From NCBI GenBank assembly GCA_903893745.1, contig CAITNF010000001.1, forward strand, positions 170,825-234,824: DNA of 64,000 nucleotides, written 5' to 3'. Shown in pieces: positions 29,530 to 39,105 of this stretch. Made by a program: the position numbers and the translations under genes. The stretch is from an uncultured Actinomycetes bacterium (GTDB lineage: Bacteria; Actinomycetota; Acidimicrobiia; Acidimicrobiales; RAAP-2). Under the pieces are notes generated by a model, which was not told the DNA's origin, made no database searches, and saw only the letters and a list, made by a program, of their open reading frames with translations. Each line of letters starts with the position of its first letter. Position 1 is the first letter of the stretch.

Positions 29530-30161
29530 GTTTGACGCGTGATGAACTCGCGGCGAGGGTAGCCAAAGAACTTGGTGACGGCCAGTACGTCAACCTGGGC
29601 ATTGGTCTACCGACGCTCGTACCGAATTTCGTACCGGCCGATCTGCACGTGATCTTGCACTCAGAAAATGGAATTCTTGGGGTCGGTCCCTACCCCAGCG
29701 AGGCCAATATCAATCCCGATCTCATTAACGCGGGAAAAGAAACCGTGACGGTACTACCCGGAGCGTCCTTCTTCGACTCGGCCGCGTCGTTCGCGATGAT
29801 TCGCGGTGGTCACGTCGACGTCGCGGTCCTTGGAGCGATGCAGGTTTCAATTCGCGGTGATTTAGCGAACTGGATGATTCCCGGAAAAATGGTCAAGGGA
29901 ATGGGTGGAGCGATGGACCTCGTGCACGGAGCTAAGCGGGTCATCGTCATGATGGAGCACACCTCCAAAGATGGCGAAGCCAAGATTGTTAATGAGTGCT
30001 CGCTTCCATTAACCGGTCGTCACTGTGTACAGCGGATCATTACGGATATGGCGGTGATTGACGTCGAACCCGAGGGACTGGTTTTACGCGAATTGGCTCC
30101 AGGCGTGTCGCTCGAAGAGGTGCGTCACGCGACGGAACCCGAATTAATTATTGCGCTCTAG
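29526..30161 (+). CDS. scoB: 3-oxoacid CoA-transferase subunit B
   Basis: 211 residues. It carries the catalytic glutamate in the motif SENGILGVG near residue 40, and the [14 protein letters not shown] segment. It forms the active complex with subunit A, to which it is translationally coupled. The exact acceptor (acetoacetate, 3-oxoadipate or another) cannot be assigned; the absence of aromatic-degradation neighbours favours the ketone-body type. Confidence 0.92.
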   Translation: MSLTRDELAARVAKELGDGQYVNLGIGLPTLVPNFVPADLHVILHSENGILGVGPYPSEANINPDLINAGKETVTVLPGASFFDSAASFAMIRGGHVDVAVLGAMQVSIRGDLANWMIPGKMVKGMGGAMDLVHGAKRVIVMMEHTSKDGEAKIVNECSLPLTGRHCVQRIITDMAVIDVEPEGLVLRELAPGVSLEEVRHATEPELIIAL

Positions 30162-30219
30162 CGGGTAATCAATCTGCTCGGCACCACCGGCGACGATGCT
30201 GAGTTTGGCAGTCTATTTT

Positions 30220-30305
30220 TGGTGGGCGAGGGGGGACTTGAACCCCCACATCCTTTCGAATACAGGCACCTGAAGCCTGCGCGTCTGCCATTTCGCCACT
30301 CGCCC
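30220..30305 (-). tRNA. tRNA-Leu (anticodon CAG)
   Basis: 86 bases on the - strand. The acceptor GGGCGAG pairs with CTCGCCC, the anticodon stem CAGGC/GCCTG closes the loop TTCAGGT, giving anticodon CAG. There is a long variable arm and an encoded CCA end. Confidence 0.93.
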
Positions 30306-30390
30306 TAGGACCAAAGAACAATAGTCCAAGTCCGCACTGCACTTTCTCGACACGTTCGTCAACCAAGTGACCGGTACAGTTAGAGGTGTC

Positions 30391-31038
30391 ATGGTACTGA
30401 AAAAGGTTGAAAATCAGTTAGAACGACTCTTCGTGCGGGGGCTGTCACGTCCCTTCAAGAATGCGCTCCAACCGATTGAGATTGGTTCACGAATTCTTCG
30501 AGAAATCGATTTAACTCGGCGCCTGTCATCCCAAGGCCCACTTTCGGCTAATTCGGTCAAAGTCTGGCTCAGTCCCGAGGACGCTGATCGATTTGACGGT
30601 TTTCAAAAGGCCCTGGTTAGTGAGCTCGAGGAGTCAATTCGTCAGCACGCCCTCTCGGAGGGCTACAACTTTGTGGGGCCCGTCACGGTGGAAGTCTTCA
30701 TTGACGACGACCTCAAAATTGGCGGAGTTGAAGTAAAGACGGAGTACGTGGGTGGCGAGAGTCAGCCCCGGGTTATCGCGAGCGACGGCAGGACCTTCGC
30801 CGTCGCTGAGCGCGCGTTGGTGGTGGGCCGAAGCCCCGACGTCGACATTGTCGTAAACGACGTCAATGTGTCGCGTCGTCACGCGGAGATTTGGCGAACG
30901 AGCGAGGGAGTTGCGGTTCGCGACCTGGAGTCGACCAATGGCACGTTCGTTAATGGGCATCGCATTACGGCGGTATCACTTTCACCACGTGATGACGTGA
31001 CCGTAGGACCAGTTCATTTTCGGATCGAGCTCGCTTGA
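30391..31038 (+). CDS. fhaA: FhaA-like FHA domain protein (DUF3662-FHA)
   Basis: 215 residues. The N-terminal DUF3662 domain (about 1-110, starting VLKKVENQLERLF) is followed closely by an FHA domain with GRSPDVD, SRRHAEIW and STNGTFVNG, the phosphothreonine-binding residues. Mycobacterial FhaA binds phosphorylated MurJ and PASTA-kinase targets. Here the protein is less than half that size because the long proline-rich linker is missing. The ATG at 30391 has an AGAGG site; the open frame begins at 30367. It opens the cell-wall signalling operon. Confidence 0.92.
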   Translation: MVLKKVENQLERLFVRGLSRPFKNALQPIEIGSRILREIDLTRRLSSQGPLSANSVKVWLSPEDADRFDGFQKALVSELEESIRQHALSEGYNFVGPVTVEVFIDDDLKIGGVEVKTEYVGGESQPRVIASDGRTFAVAERALVVGRSPDVDIVVNDVNVSRRHAEIWRTSEGVAVRDLESTNGTFVNGHRITAVSLSPRDDVTVGPVHFRIELA

Positions 31039-31487
31039 ACGTGATCGTCGCGACGACCAACTACGCGGCGATTGTTCGTCCACTCCAGGTACTGGTGATG
31101 GTGATTGCCGTCTTGTTCTTTGCGCGCGTGCTTCGCTCGGCGTCCGTGCAGGCCCGACCCACCGATCAAGAGCCGGTCCCACGAGGTCGCCGCGGTGGCG
31201 CACTGGCCCTCGAATTTATTGAACCCACCGAACGCGCCGGCGAACGAGTGGAAGTTGATCCGGCCGTGACCGTGGGACGTAGTGCAGAGTGTGATCTCCA
31301 ACTCGTCGATACGTACCTCTCTTCTCGTCACGCCCGAGTAGCCAATGATGACGGTGAACTGTCGATCGAGGATCTCGGCTCGACTAACGGCACGTACGTC
31401 AATCAGGAGTTAGTGCAGGGTCGTCTGGCGCTGGAACGCGGTGACATTGTGCAGGTCGGTGGGATTCTCTTCGAGGTGGTTCGTTGA
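31035..31487 (+). CDS. fhaB: FhaB-like membrane-anchored FHA protein
   Basis: 150 residues. One N-terminal membrane helix (about residues 13-31) precedes a C-terminal FHA domain with GRSAECDLQL, SSRHARV and STNGTYVNQ. Its place between fhaA and pstP is the conserved one. The start is TTG 31035, overlapping the fhaA stop, or GTG 31041. The stop overlaps the next start by 4 bases, so the whole run is tightly coupled. Confidence 0.9.
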   Translation: MNVIVATTNYAAIVRPLQVLVMVIAVLFFARVLRSASVQARPTDQEPVPRGRRGGALALEFIEPTERAGERVEVDPAVTVGRSAECDLQLVDTYLSSRHARVANDDGELSIEDLGSTNGTYVNQELVQGRLALERGDIVQVGGILFEVVR

Positions 31488-32662
31488 CTCGCTGGCGATA
31501 CGCCGCCGCGACGGACATCGGGCTGGTTCGTGATTCGAATCAAGACGCTATTCACGTTGATGAGGGATTGGCCCTCGTGGCCGATGGTATGGGTGGTCAC
31601 GCAGCTGGCGAAATCGCGTCACTACTTACTACCAAAATTGTGTCCGAGGCCTTTCGCGACACCCCGACGGTAGAGGGACTTAGTCAGGCAATCCAAGAAG
31701 CGAATCGCGCCATTTTGGCCGACGCCAAGGAGACGCCCGAGCACTTTGGGATGGGTACCACCATCGTGGCCGTGGGTATAACAACCGAGGGCGACGACAG
31801 TGCGTCGCCGACACTCTTTAACGTTGGTGACTCGCGTGCCTATCAACTCCGTGACGGCGCACTTCGACAGCTCAGTGACGATCACAGTGTGGCGGAAGAG
31901 TGGGTTCGCATGGGTCGACTTACCGCCGAAGAAGCCCTGACGCACCCCAATCGTCACCAGTTGACTCGAGCCCTGGGCGTCGAGGACGAGTTGCACATTG
32001 ACGTTGTGTCGATTGAGGCCCTGCCGGGTGATCGAATTCTGCTCTGTAGCGACGGACTTTCGAACGAACTCTCACCTGAAGCACTGGCTCGAATGGCGAG
32101 CGCCCCGGCACCTTTGGATGAAGCAGTCCAGCAACTCGTTGAAGCGGCGCGAGCGGCGGGAGGCCGAGACAACATTTCAGTCGTCCTCATTGAGTTTGAT
32201 GAAGTGACGGTCGCCGCGGTGCCCGTAAAGAAAACCTTTCGCACTGCTCCACCGGCACTCGCTGGCGCACCGCGAGCTGGAGCGGGGCGCCATGTTCGTC
32301 GCCGACGCTTCACGTGGCGAGTCTGGGCGGGATTGGCGTTTGTCGGAGCGGTACTCGCGGGAGGAGTGGCGGTCGTGCACTGGTACGCCTACTCGAGTTA
32401 CTACCTCGCACCAGATAATGGAATGGTCGCCGTCTATCAGGGACTCCCCAACGGCGTGCTCTGGTACAAGCCGGTGAAGTTCCTTGACACCACGTACCCC
32501 GTTTCGCAACTTCGTGCCTCTGATCAGGCACTGCTCACCGCGACCATTACCGAGCCAACCCTGGCGACGGCGTTGCGTTACGCGGCGTATCTGCACGATG
32601 AGTGGCAGTTGACTCAGCCAGTCATGCCCACCACGACCACGACGTCGAAGGCGAAGGGTTAG
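31484..32662 (+). CDS. pstP: PP2C-type Ser/Thr phosphatase PstP
   Basis: 392 residues from a TTG start. The metal-binding motifs are DSNQDA near residue 18, ADGMGGH near 33, GDSRAY near 120, SDGLSN near 188 and GGRDNIS near 226. A membrane helix at about 281-303 and a C-terminal extracytoplasmic domain of about 90 residues follow. It reverses phosphorylation by the PASTA kinase encoded downstream. Instead of the usual rodA/ftsW gene, pbpA follows directly. Confidence 0.93.
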   Translation: MTRWRYAAATDIGLVRDSNQDAIHVDEGLALVADGMGGHAAGEIASLLTTKIVSEAFRDTPTVEGLSQAIQEANRAILADAKETPEHFGMGTTIVAVGITTEGDDSASPTLFNVGDSRAYQLRDGALRQLSDDHSVAEEWVRMGRLTAEEALTHPNRHQLTRALGVEDELHIDVVSIEALPGDRILLCSDGLSNELSPEALARMASAPAPLDEAVQQLVEAARAAGGRDNISVVLIEFDEVTVAAVPVKKTFRTAPPALAGAPRAGAGRHVRRRRFTWRVWAGLAFVGAVLAGGVAVVHWYAYSSYYLAPDNGMVAVYQGLPNGVLWYKPVKFLDTTYPVSQLRASDQALLTATITEPTLATALRYAAYLHDEWQLTQPVMPTTTTTSKAKG

Positions 32663-32664
32663 TC

Positions 32665-34155
32665 GTGTCGAGAAGACTGTCAATGCTCGCGACGTTACTT
32701 CTGCTCTTGTTGTTGATTGCGGCCGCACAAACAGCCAACATTCAATTCTTCCGAGCGCCGGCGTTGGACGCGTCGCCTCTAAACCCGCGCGTGTCGAGTT
32801 CGTCAACGCAGTTTGCGCGAGGAGAGATTCTTGGCGCCGACGGCACAATTTTGGCTGAGTCCATTCCCCAAGGATCGACGTGGCAGCGGGTCTATCCGCT
32901 TGGTTCGTTGACGTCGGGCGTCGTTGGCTTCTCCTCAACGGGCTACGGGAACTGGGCTCTAGAAGCGCAGTACAACAACTACCTCTCGGCCCACGCTCAA
33001 CCCGCGCAGAGTTTTGCTCAGGTGCTGGCACCGACCAGCGCGGCCGACTCCATCACGCTCACGCTGCAGCCAGCGTTGCAGAAGATTGCGCGTACCGCAA
33101 TGGGTGGACAGGACGGCGCCGCCGTCGTACTTGATCCTCGCAGTGGGGCCGTGCTGGGTATGTACTCGAACCCGAACTTCAATCCCGCGCCCATTGTGTC
33201 GACGAACTACGCCACGGCATCGGCGGCTTGGAAGCTCATTACGACAAAAAACGCCCACGGCTTTCCTCCACTCGGCCTGGTCGCCACCCAACAGACCTTC
33301 CCGCCCGGTTCGACGTTCAAGGTCGTCACTACGGCCGCGGCGGTCGTTGGCCGACCGGATTTAGTGACCAAGAAATACCACATTGGGGCCTTCACGAAAC
33401 TGCCCCAATCGAACAAGCTGCTCTACAACAGTGGCGGCAGCCCGTGCGGTGGCACGGTGGCACAAATGCTCCCCCCATCATGTGACCCGGGCTACGCGCT
33501 GCTCGGACTCGACGAGGGAGCAGACCTGTTGTCCAGTACGGCGAATTCGTTCGGCTTTAATGCGACGCCACCGCTGGACCTGCCCGGTGTCGCGGCCAGC
33601 TACTTCCCCGACGCCGCAAGTTTCGCTCAGAACCTTCCCGGACTGGCCTACTCCGCCATTGGACAAGAAAACGTGCGTGCTTCAGCGCTGCAAGACGCGC
33701 TGATCGCGGCCGCCATTGCTGACGGGGGCTCCATCATGGTGCCCCACCTGCTTTCCTCGGTTACGGCCCCCGATGGTTCAGTCGTGCGTCGATTCCTGGC
33801 CACGTTATGGAAGCAGCCCCTCAATCCGTTCCAAGCTGGCCAGATTGTGCCCCTGATGCAGAACGTTGTACGTTACGGCACGGCGTCAGGGATCTTCCTC
33901 GCGATTGATGACGTGGCCGCCAAGACCGGCACCGCCCAGACCGGCAACGCAAAACAGAATACCGATGACTGGATGATTGCCTTCGCGCCGGCGACGCACC
34001 CCACGGTTGCCGTGGCCGTTGTGATGCCCTTCCAGGACGTCTCGAATTTTGGAGCAACGGTGGCTGGTCCAATTGTGAAGTGTCTCATCGAGGGGGCGCT
34101 GGCCATCCAGGCCGGTCAGCGGCCGACCGGTACGCCGACCACCTGTCCGGGCTAA
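32665..34155 (+). CDS. pbpA: penicillin-binding protein 2-like transpeptidase PbpA
   Basis: 496 residues. It cross-links peptidoglycan during growth. An N-terminal membrane anchor is followed by the dimerisation region with RGEILGADG, then a transpeptidase domain with active-site STFK near residue 216, SxN as STAN near 291 and KTGT near 420. GTG 32665 lies 2 bases after the pstP stop; the open frame from 32602 overlaps pstP and is rejected. The shape-type glycosyltransferase partner (RodA/FtsW) that normally precedes it is absent. Confidence 0.93.
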   Translation: MSRRLSMLATLLLLLLLIAAAQTANIQFFRAPALDASPLNPRVSSSSTQFARGEILGADGTILAESIPQGSTWQRVYPLGSLTSGVVGFSSTGYGNWALEAQYNNYLSAHAQPAQSFAQVLAPTSAADSITLTLQPALQKIARTAMGGQDGAAVVLDPRSGAVLGMYSNPNFNPAPIVSTNYATASAAWKLITTKNAHGFPPLGLVATQQTFPPGSTFKVVTTAAAVVGRPDLVTKKYHIGAFTKLPQSNKLLYNSGGSPCGGTVAQMLPPSCDPGYALLGLDEGADLLSSTANSFGFNATPPLDLPGVAASYFPDAASFAQNLPGLAYSAIGQENVRASALQDALIAAAIADGGSIMVPHLLSSVTAPDGSVVRRFLATLWKQPLNPFQAGQIVPLMQNVVRYGTASGIFLAIDDVAAKTGTAQTGNAKQNTDDWMIAFAPATHPTVAVAVVMPFQDVSNFGATVAGPIVKCLIEGALAIQAGQRPTGTPTTCPG

Positions 34156-34199
34156 GCGAAGCCGCGAGTGAGTAACGAGAGCGTAGGCTAAAGAACATT

Positions 34200-36098
34200 A
34201 TGGAACCCGTAAGCGACCAGCGAATCTATTCGAATCGGTACCGGGTCACGCATCTGATTGCGCGTGGTGGGATGGCGCTGGTCTATCGAGCCGACGACAC
34301 GCTGTTAGGCCGGCCAGTTGCGTTAAAAATTCTTTACCCCGAACTCAGTGCCGATCCACTTTTCGTCGAGCGATTCCGCCGCGAAGCGCAAGCTGCCGCG
34401 AGCCTTTCTCACCCCAACATTGTGCCGGTCTTCGACTGGGGTGAGGATAACGGAACCTACTTCATTGTCATGGAACTGATTGACGGCACGTCACTGGCCG
34501 ACGTGTTACGTGGTTCGCGCACCATGACGCCGAGCCGCTCAGCCCAGCTCATTGCGCAGGTCGCCGCCGCTCTGGGATACGCCCACCGCAATGGCGTCGT
34601 GCACCGCGACGTGAAGCCGGGAAACATCTTGATTACCAGCGACGGTCAGGTGAAGGTGACCGACTTCGGTATTGCTCAGGCGGTCGCCAGTGAAGATCAG
34701 TTCGCCGAGGCCGGATCAGTCATGGGCACCGCCACGTACTTCTCACCCGAGCAGGCCGAGGGTGCGGCGGTCGATGGACGAAGTGACGTCTATTCGTTGG
34801 GCGTGGTGCTCTACGAGATGTTGGTCGGACGCCCCCCCTATATCGGTGATTCACCGATTGAAGTGTCGCGTCAGCACGTGCACGCCACCGTGCCACCAAT
34901 TTCTCAGTTCGCTGACGCAATTCCAAGTGACCTAGAAGCCATTGTCATGATGGCCTTGGCCAAGTCTCCCGGACAGCGCTACCAAAACGCCGACGAGCTA
35001 CGAGCCGACCTCTTGCGCTTTAGCGAAGGACGTCCCGTGAGTGCGGTCTCGCGCGAGGGGGCCTTTTTCGGGGCCGACGCCACTCGAGCGGTCTCGGCCG
35101 TTTCATCAGGCGAACGCACTCAAGCGGTTCCCGTAATGACGGGACCGCGCACCGACGTGCGTCGTCGACGCCGTGGCCCTAACTACTCATTGATCACGAC
35201 GGGCGTGGCCATTTTGGTGGTTGTCGTTGCGGGTCTGGCCTACTTCTTGACGTCGGGCAAGTCGGGCGTGAGTTCGATGCCCAATGTGGTTGGCCAACCA
35301 GTGGCCTCGGCTATTTCGACGTTGCGCGCTGACGGACTCACTATTGGTAGCACCATCACCGAGTCATCGTCCAAACCCAGCGGCACGGTGCTCTCGACCG
35401 ACCCGCCCGCCAACGCTCACGTCACTTCGGGCCAGGCGGTAAATCTTAAGGTGAGCCTGGGCAAGTCCACGGCGCCGGTGACGGTACCTGACGTCACGAC
35501 GCAGTCACTCAGTAACGCCGAAAGTGTGCTCTCGCAGGATCTCTTGACGCCGAAGGTCGTCTTTACTTCGGTGATTCCGGCCTCGGGAGGTAGTCCCGGT
35601 ACGGTGTTGACGCAAAATCCGGCGGCCGGCACAAATGCCCACACCGGTGACGTGATTACGTTGACGGTGCTGTCACCCAGTGCCGCCTTCCCGGTCCCTT
35701 CGGTGATTGGTCAATCAACCTTGCAAGCCGCATCGATTCTGGGTCAGGCCGGCCTCACGATTAGTCAGACGACGGCCACCGCCTGTTCGAACCGTTACGA
35801 CACGGGACTCGTGGTCTCGACCAACCCCGGACCATCAACGTCAGTGAAGGCGGGAACGTCAGTCGAACTCATCACGTCGTCAGGCTTTTGCCAGGTGGTT
35901 GTACCCAACGTCATTGGGATGTCCCAGTCCGATGCCACGACCTCGCTGAAGGCGCAGGGCCTCGTGCTCGGGCTCACGTCAACGGCGAGCGATCCGGCGT
36001 GCACTATTGGTAACGCGGGCACCGTTTTGGCCCAGAGTGCCCCTCCTGGATCGTCGGTACTGTACTCGTCAGCGGTGGACCTGACCTTCTGCCCGTAG
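34200..36098 (+). CDS. pknB: PASTA-domain Ser/Thr kinase PknB
   Basis: 632 residues. The cytoplasmic kinase domain (about 15-275) has the glycine loop ARGGMALVY, catalytic HRDVKPGN near 134, DFG, and a SPEQA activation-segment end. A basic juxtamembrane region and a single helix (about 330-352) lead to four extracellular PASTA repeats that sense muropeptides or lipid II. The third and fourth repeats carry four cysteines in total. This is the only kinase of the operon; a pknA-type second kinase is missing. Confidence 0.95.
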   Translation: MEPVSDQRIYSNRYRVTHLIARGGMALVYRADDTLLGRPVALKILYPELSADPLFVERFRREAQAAASLSHPNIVPVFDWGEDNGTYFIVMELIDGTSLADVLRGSRTMTPSRSAQLIAQVAAALGYAHRNGVVHRDVKPGNILITSDGQVKVTDFGIAQAVASEDQFAEAGSVMGTATYFSPEQAEGAAVDGRSDVYSLGVVLYEMLVGRPPYIGDSPIEVSRQHVHATVPPISQFADAIPSDLEAIVMMALAKSPGQRYQNADELRADLLRFSEGRPVSAVSREGAFFGADATRAVSAVSSGERTQAVPVMTGPRTDVRRRRRGPNYSLITTGVAILVVVVAGLAYFLTSGKSGVSSMPNVVGQPVASAISTLRADGLTIGSTITESSSKPSGTVLSTDPPANAHVTSGQAVNLKVSLGKSTAPVTVPDVTTQSLSNAESVLSQDLLTPKVVFTSVIPASGGSPGTVLTQNPAAGTNAHTGDVITLTVLSPSAAFPVPSVIGQSTLQAASILGQAGLTISQTTATACSNRYDTGLVVSTNPGPSTSVKAGTSVELITSSGFCQVVVPNVIGMSQSDATTSLKAQGLVLGLTSTASDPACTIGNAGTVLAQSAPPGSSVLYSSAVDLTFCP

Positions 36099-36143
36099 GG
36101 ACCGAACTGAGTAGTCCAGTGGGATTCGGTAACATCATGTCCT

Positions 36144-36419
36144 ATGGCCAATACTGCACCGAAGCGACGTTCGAGCAAAGCAATGGGTCGCTACGTTTCG
36201 GCCGAGCAGCGTGGTCGTTACACCGCTCCTCGTCCGACGAGCGAGGACCACAGCCCAAGGTGGTACGGGTGGCTACTGATTGACCTGCTGCTCTTTGGCG
36301 TGTTGGTCATCACGTTGAACTACCTGCAGGTACTACCCGGCTCGACGTCCTCGTGGTACCTCGTGCTGGGACTCGCCTCGATGTTCGTGGCCTTCTTTTT
36401 TGCTACGCGCTATCGCTAG
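36144..36419 (+). CDS. crgA: cell division protein CrgA
   Basis: 91 residues. A basic N-terminal part is followed by two membrane helices with the family pattern WYGWLLIDLLLFGVLVI, NYLQVLPG and WYLVLGLASMFVAFFFATRYR. CrgA recruits PBPs and FtsI to the actinobacterial septum and is normally found beside pknB. The spacer to pknB is 45 bases and the ribosome-binding site is weak. Confidence 0.88.
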   Translation: MANTAPKRRSSKAMGRYVSAEQRGRYTAPRPTSEDHSPRWYGWLLIDLLLFGVLVITLNYLQVLPGSTSSWYLVLGLASMFVAFFFATRYR

Positions 36420-36439
36420 CGCGAGCGCGCGTTCGTGGA

Positions 36440-37618
36440 CTAACCCAGACGCTCGATGATGGTGGCGTTGGCGAGTCCGCCACCTTCGCACATGGTCAAC
36501 AGACCGTAACGGCCACCAGTTCGCTCGAGTTCATTGAGTAGCGTCGCACAGAGTTTGGCGCCTGACGCCCCCAGTGGGTGACCGAGGGCAATGGCTCCAC
36601 CGTTGACGTTGACCTTAGACATATCGGCCTGATGCTCCTTTTGCCAGGCGAGGACGACCGAGGCAAAGGCCTCGTTGATCTCGACCAGATCAATGTCCTT
36701 CATCGTGAGGCCAGCTCGCTCGAGCACCTTGGTGGTCGCGGGAATGGGTCCGGTCAGCATGGTGACCGGGTCAACCCCAGCCAGCGCGAAGGTGTGAAAC
36801 TTGGCGCGCGGGGTTAAGCCCAGTTCGCGGGCCTTCTCTTCGCTCATGATGAGAACGGCCGCCGCTCCGTCAGTAATCTGGGATGAGTTGCCGGCGGTGA
36901 CGTGTCCACCCTCTTTGAAGGCCGGCTTTAGATTCGCCAGTGACGCCACTGAAGAGTCGGGTCGGATACCTTCGTCACTCGTCATGAGCTCGTCGGTGGC
37001 CTGTCCCTGCTCGTCGCGTACGTAGATGGGAATGATCTCTCGCTCGAACCGACCCTCGGCGGTAGCGCGCGCGGCACGTTGGTGGCTTTGCGCCGAGAAG
37101 GCGTCAAGATCTTCGCGTGAGATACCCCACTGATCGGCGATCATTTCTGCGCCAATGCCCTGATTGACCAGTCCACCTTGGGGTTCGTAGCGGGCCATAA
37201 CGCGCGGACCAAAGGGCCAGCCCACGTCAGTACCAATCGATGAGCCCATGGGCACACGCGACATCACTTCAACGCCGGCGGCGATGACAATGTCGTACGC
37301 ACCCGCCATGACACCCTGCGCGGCGAAGTGTAACGCCTGTTGGGAAGAACCGCACTGGCGGTCAATGGTGGTCGCGGGTACGGATTCGGGCCAACCCGCG
37401 GCGAGTACCGCACTGCGGCCCACGTTAAAGGTCTGTTCGCCAATCTGCGAGACGCAGCCCATGATGACGTCGTCAACGAGTGCCGGGTCGAGATTGTTGC
37501 GGCTCGCCAGGGCGCGTAACGCCTCGGAGGCCAAGTCAGCCGGGTGCCAGTTCTTCAATTTGCCGTTGCGCTTCCCACCGGGGGTTCGCACGGCATCCAC
37601 GATGACAGCAACAGTCAC
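36440..37618 (-). CDS. acetyl-CoA C-acyltransferase (thiolase)
   Basis: 392 residues. Catalytic motifs are DRQCGSSQQALH (nucleophilic cysteine near residue 90), GHPLGASGAK (catalytic histidine) and LTMCEGGG (second cysteine). It condenses or cleaves acyl-CoA with acetyl-CoA. The start is GTG 37618 with an AAAGGA site rather than the longer open frame. It may work with the CoA-transferase pair at 28.8-30.2 kb; the chain-length preference is not visible. Confidence 0.92.
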   Translation of the reverse strand: MTVAVIVDAVRTPGGKRNGKLKNWHPADLASEALRALASRNNLDPALVDDVIMGCVSQIGEQTFNVGRSAVLAAGWPESVPATTIDRQCGSSQQALHFAAQGVMAGAYDIVIAAGVEVMSRVPMGSSIGTDVGWPFGPRVMARYEPQGGLVNQGIGAEMIADQWGISREDLDAFSAQSHQRAARATAEGRFEREIIPIYVRDEQGQATDELMTSDEGIRPDSSVASLANLKPAFKEGGHVTAGNSSQITDGAAAVLIMSEEKARELGLTPRAKFHTFALAGVDPVTMLTGPIPATTKVLERAGLTMKDIDLVEINEAFASVVLAWQKEHQADMSKVNVNGGAIALGHPLGASGAKLCATLLNELERTGGRYGLLTMCEGGGLANATIIERLG

Positions 37619-37692
37619 GGCGGTCCTTTCGTTCGTAGTGGGGAGCCCCACGAAGTGAATCTTAGACGGGCCGCGCGAGTAACGTCACGGGC

Positions 37693-38136
37693 GTGACGAC
37701 GACTCGAGACATGGACCGTTGGCTCGGCGACGGAGCGATGCCGATCATCAGCGCCATCGGTGGGTCCCTCGACGCCTACGGCGTGGACGGTGAAATGCTG
37801 GGTTGGGTGACGGGTCGCTTTACGCCGACCGAGCTGGCCTGCAATCCTCACGGCACCGTGCAGGCCGGCGTGCACGCGGTGCTGCTCGACGCGGCGATGA
37901 ACTTCGCAATCAACGCGGCCCTCACCGGTCGTGATCGCACGCACGCCACGATTGAGATATCGACCGAACTACTTCGCGCGGCGCGACGCGGCGATCACTA
38001 CACGCTGCGGGGCGAAGTCGTGCGTCTCACTCGTCAGATTGCGTACGCCGAAGCAACAATTTCGAATGATGAAAATGAACTAGTGAGTCGAGCCACGGCA
38101 ACCTTTATGGTCTACCGCGAACCCGCAACTACTTAG
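37693..38136 (+). CDS. PaaI-type hotdog thioesterase
   Basis: 147 residues of a single hotdog domain. The family core appears as NPHGTVQAGVHAVLLDAAMN near residue 51, followed by THATIEISTELLRAARRGD. Members hydrolyse acyl- or aryl-CoA thioesters. It starts with GTG, divergent from the thiolase across a 74-base spacer, and its stop overlaps that of the pirin gene (convergent). Confidence 0.85.
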   Translation: MTTTRDMDRWLGDGAMPIISAIGGSLDAYGVDGEMLGWVTGRFTPTELACNPHGTVQAGVHAVLLDAAMNFAINAALTGRDRTHATIEISTELLRAARRGDHYTLRGEVVRLTRQIAYAEATISNDENELVSRATATFMVYREPATT

Positions 38137-39089
38137 ATGTGGTTCGCGGGGATCTGACCGAGTCGCCCGGCCTGGTAGTCCTCGAAGGCCTGCTGCAGCT
38201 CCTCGCGCGTATTCATGACGAATGGCCCGTAGGTGGCCACTGGTTCGCGAATTGGCTCGCCACCGAGAATGAGTACCTCAAAGGCCTGGGTGCGCGAGTC
38301 TTGGGTTTCGTTCGCCGACAAGACAAGGAAGTCGCCGTCGACGTGCACCGCCATTTGACCTTCCACCAGCGGGTTTCGGTCGAGCCCTACGGTGCCCTGA
38401 CCCGCGAGGGCGTAGGTCAGCGCGTTGTAGGCGGGGTTCCACGGTAGGACGAGTTGACCACCCGGCATCAGTGACACGTGCACGATGGAAATGGGCGTAT
38501 GGGTCACGCCCGGGCCACCGGCGTCGCCGAGGGAGCCCGCGATGACTCGAATGATGGCGTCACCTTGATCGTTAGTGAGCATCGAAATGGCTTCGGCCTC
38601 GATGTCCTGGTAGCGCGGCGTTGTCATCTTGAGGCGCGCGGGGAGGTTCACCCACAACTGAAAACCGTGAAAGAGGCCCCCGGAGTCAATGAGGGCGTCC
38701 GGTGGTCGCTCGATGTGCAAAATCCCGGCCCCGGCGGTCATCCACTGGGTGGCTCCGTTTTGAATTACCCCACCGCCTCCGATTGAATCTTGGTGGAGGA
38801 AGGTCCCCTCAATCATGTACGTAACGGTCTCGAACCCGCGGTGCGGATGCCACGGGGTGCCCTTGGGCTCGCCGGGTCCGTAGTCGATTTCACCCATCTG
38901 GTCGAGGTGGATGAAGGGGTCGAGGTCCACCATGTCAATGCCGGCAAAGGCGCGGCGCACCGGAAAGCCCTCACCCTCGATACCGCGTGGTGCGGTGGTA
39001 ATCGACTTCACCCGACGGGGTCGGTCACCCGCGAGGGTCTGTACGACGCGAGGGAGTTCTAAGGGATTTTCGACGGTAACGGCAGGCAT
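38133..39089 (-). CDS. pirin family protein (bicupin)
   Basis: 318 residues. The N-terminal cupin holds the metal ligands and pirin signature around PHRGFETVTYMIEG near residue 83 and the QWMTAGAGILH segment near 115. A second cupin follows. Pirins vary in function from quercetinase activity to redox-sensing cofactor roles; nothing here narrows it down. Confidence 0.9.
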   Translation of the reverse strand: MPAVTVENPLELPRVVQTLAGDRPRRVKSITTAPRGIEGEGFPVRRAFAGIDMVDLDPFIHLDQMGEIDYGPGEPKGTPWHPHRGFETVTYMIEGTFLHQDSIGGGGVIQNGATQWMTAGAGILHIERPPDALIDSGGLFHGFQLWVNLPARLKMTTPRYQDIEAEAISMLTNDQGDAIIRVIAGSLGDAGGPGVTHTPISIVHVSLMPGGQLVLPWNPAYNALTYALAGQGTVGLDRNPLVEGQMAVHVDGDFLVLSANETQDSRTQAFEVLILGGEPIREPVATYGPFVMNTREELQQAFEDYQAGRLGQIPANHI

Positions 39090-39105
39090 GTAGCCATCGT
39101 ACCGG

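Noticed and set aside
30262..30280. tRNA-Leu read as having anticodon TCA (selenocysteine-like)
   Set aside because: The five-base stem CAGGC/GCCTG fixes the loop as TTCAGGT, so the anticodon is CAG.
30169..30366. 65-codon open frame on the - strand over tRNA-Leu
   Set aside because: It reads through the tRNA gene and gives the well-known spurious peptide pattern around GEMADAQ and VQVPPRP.
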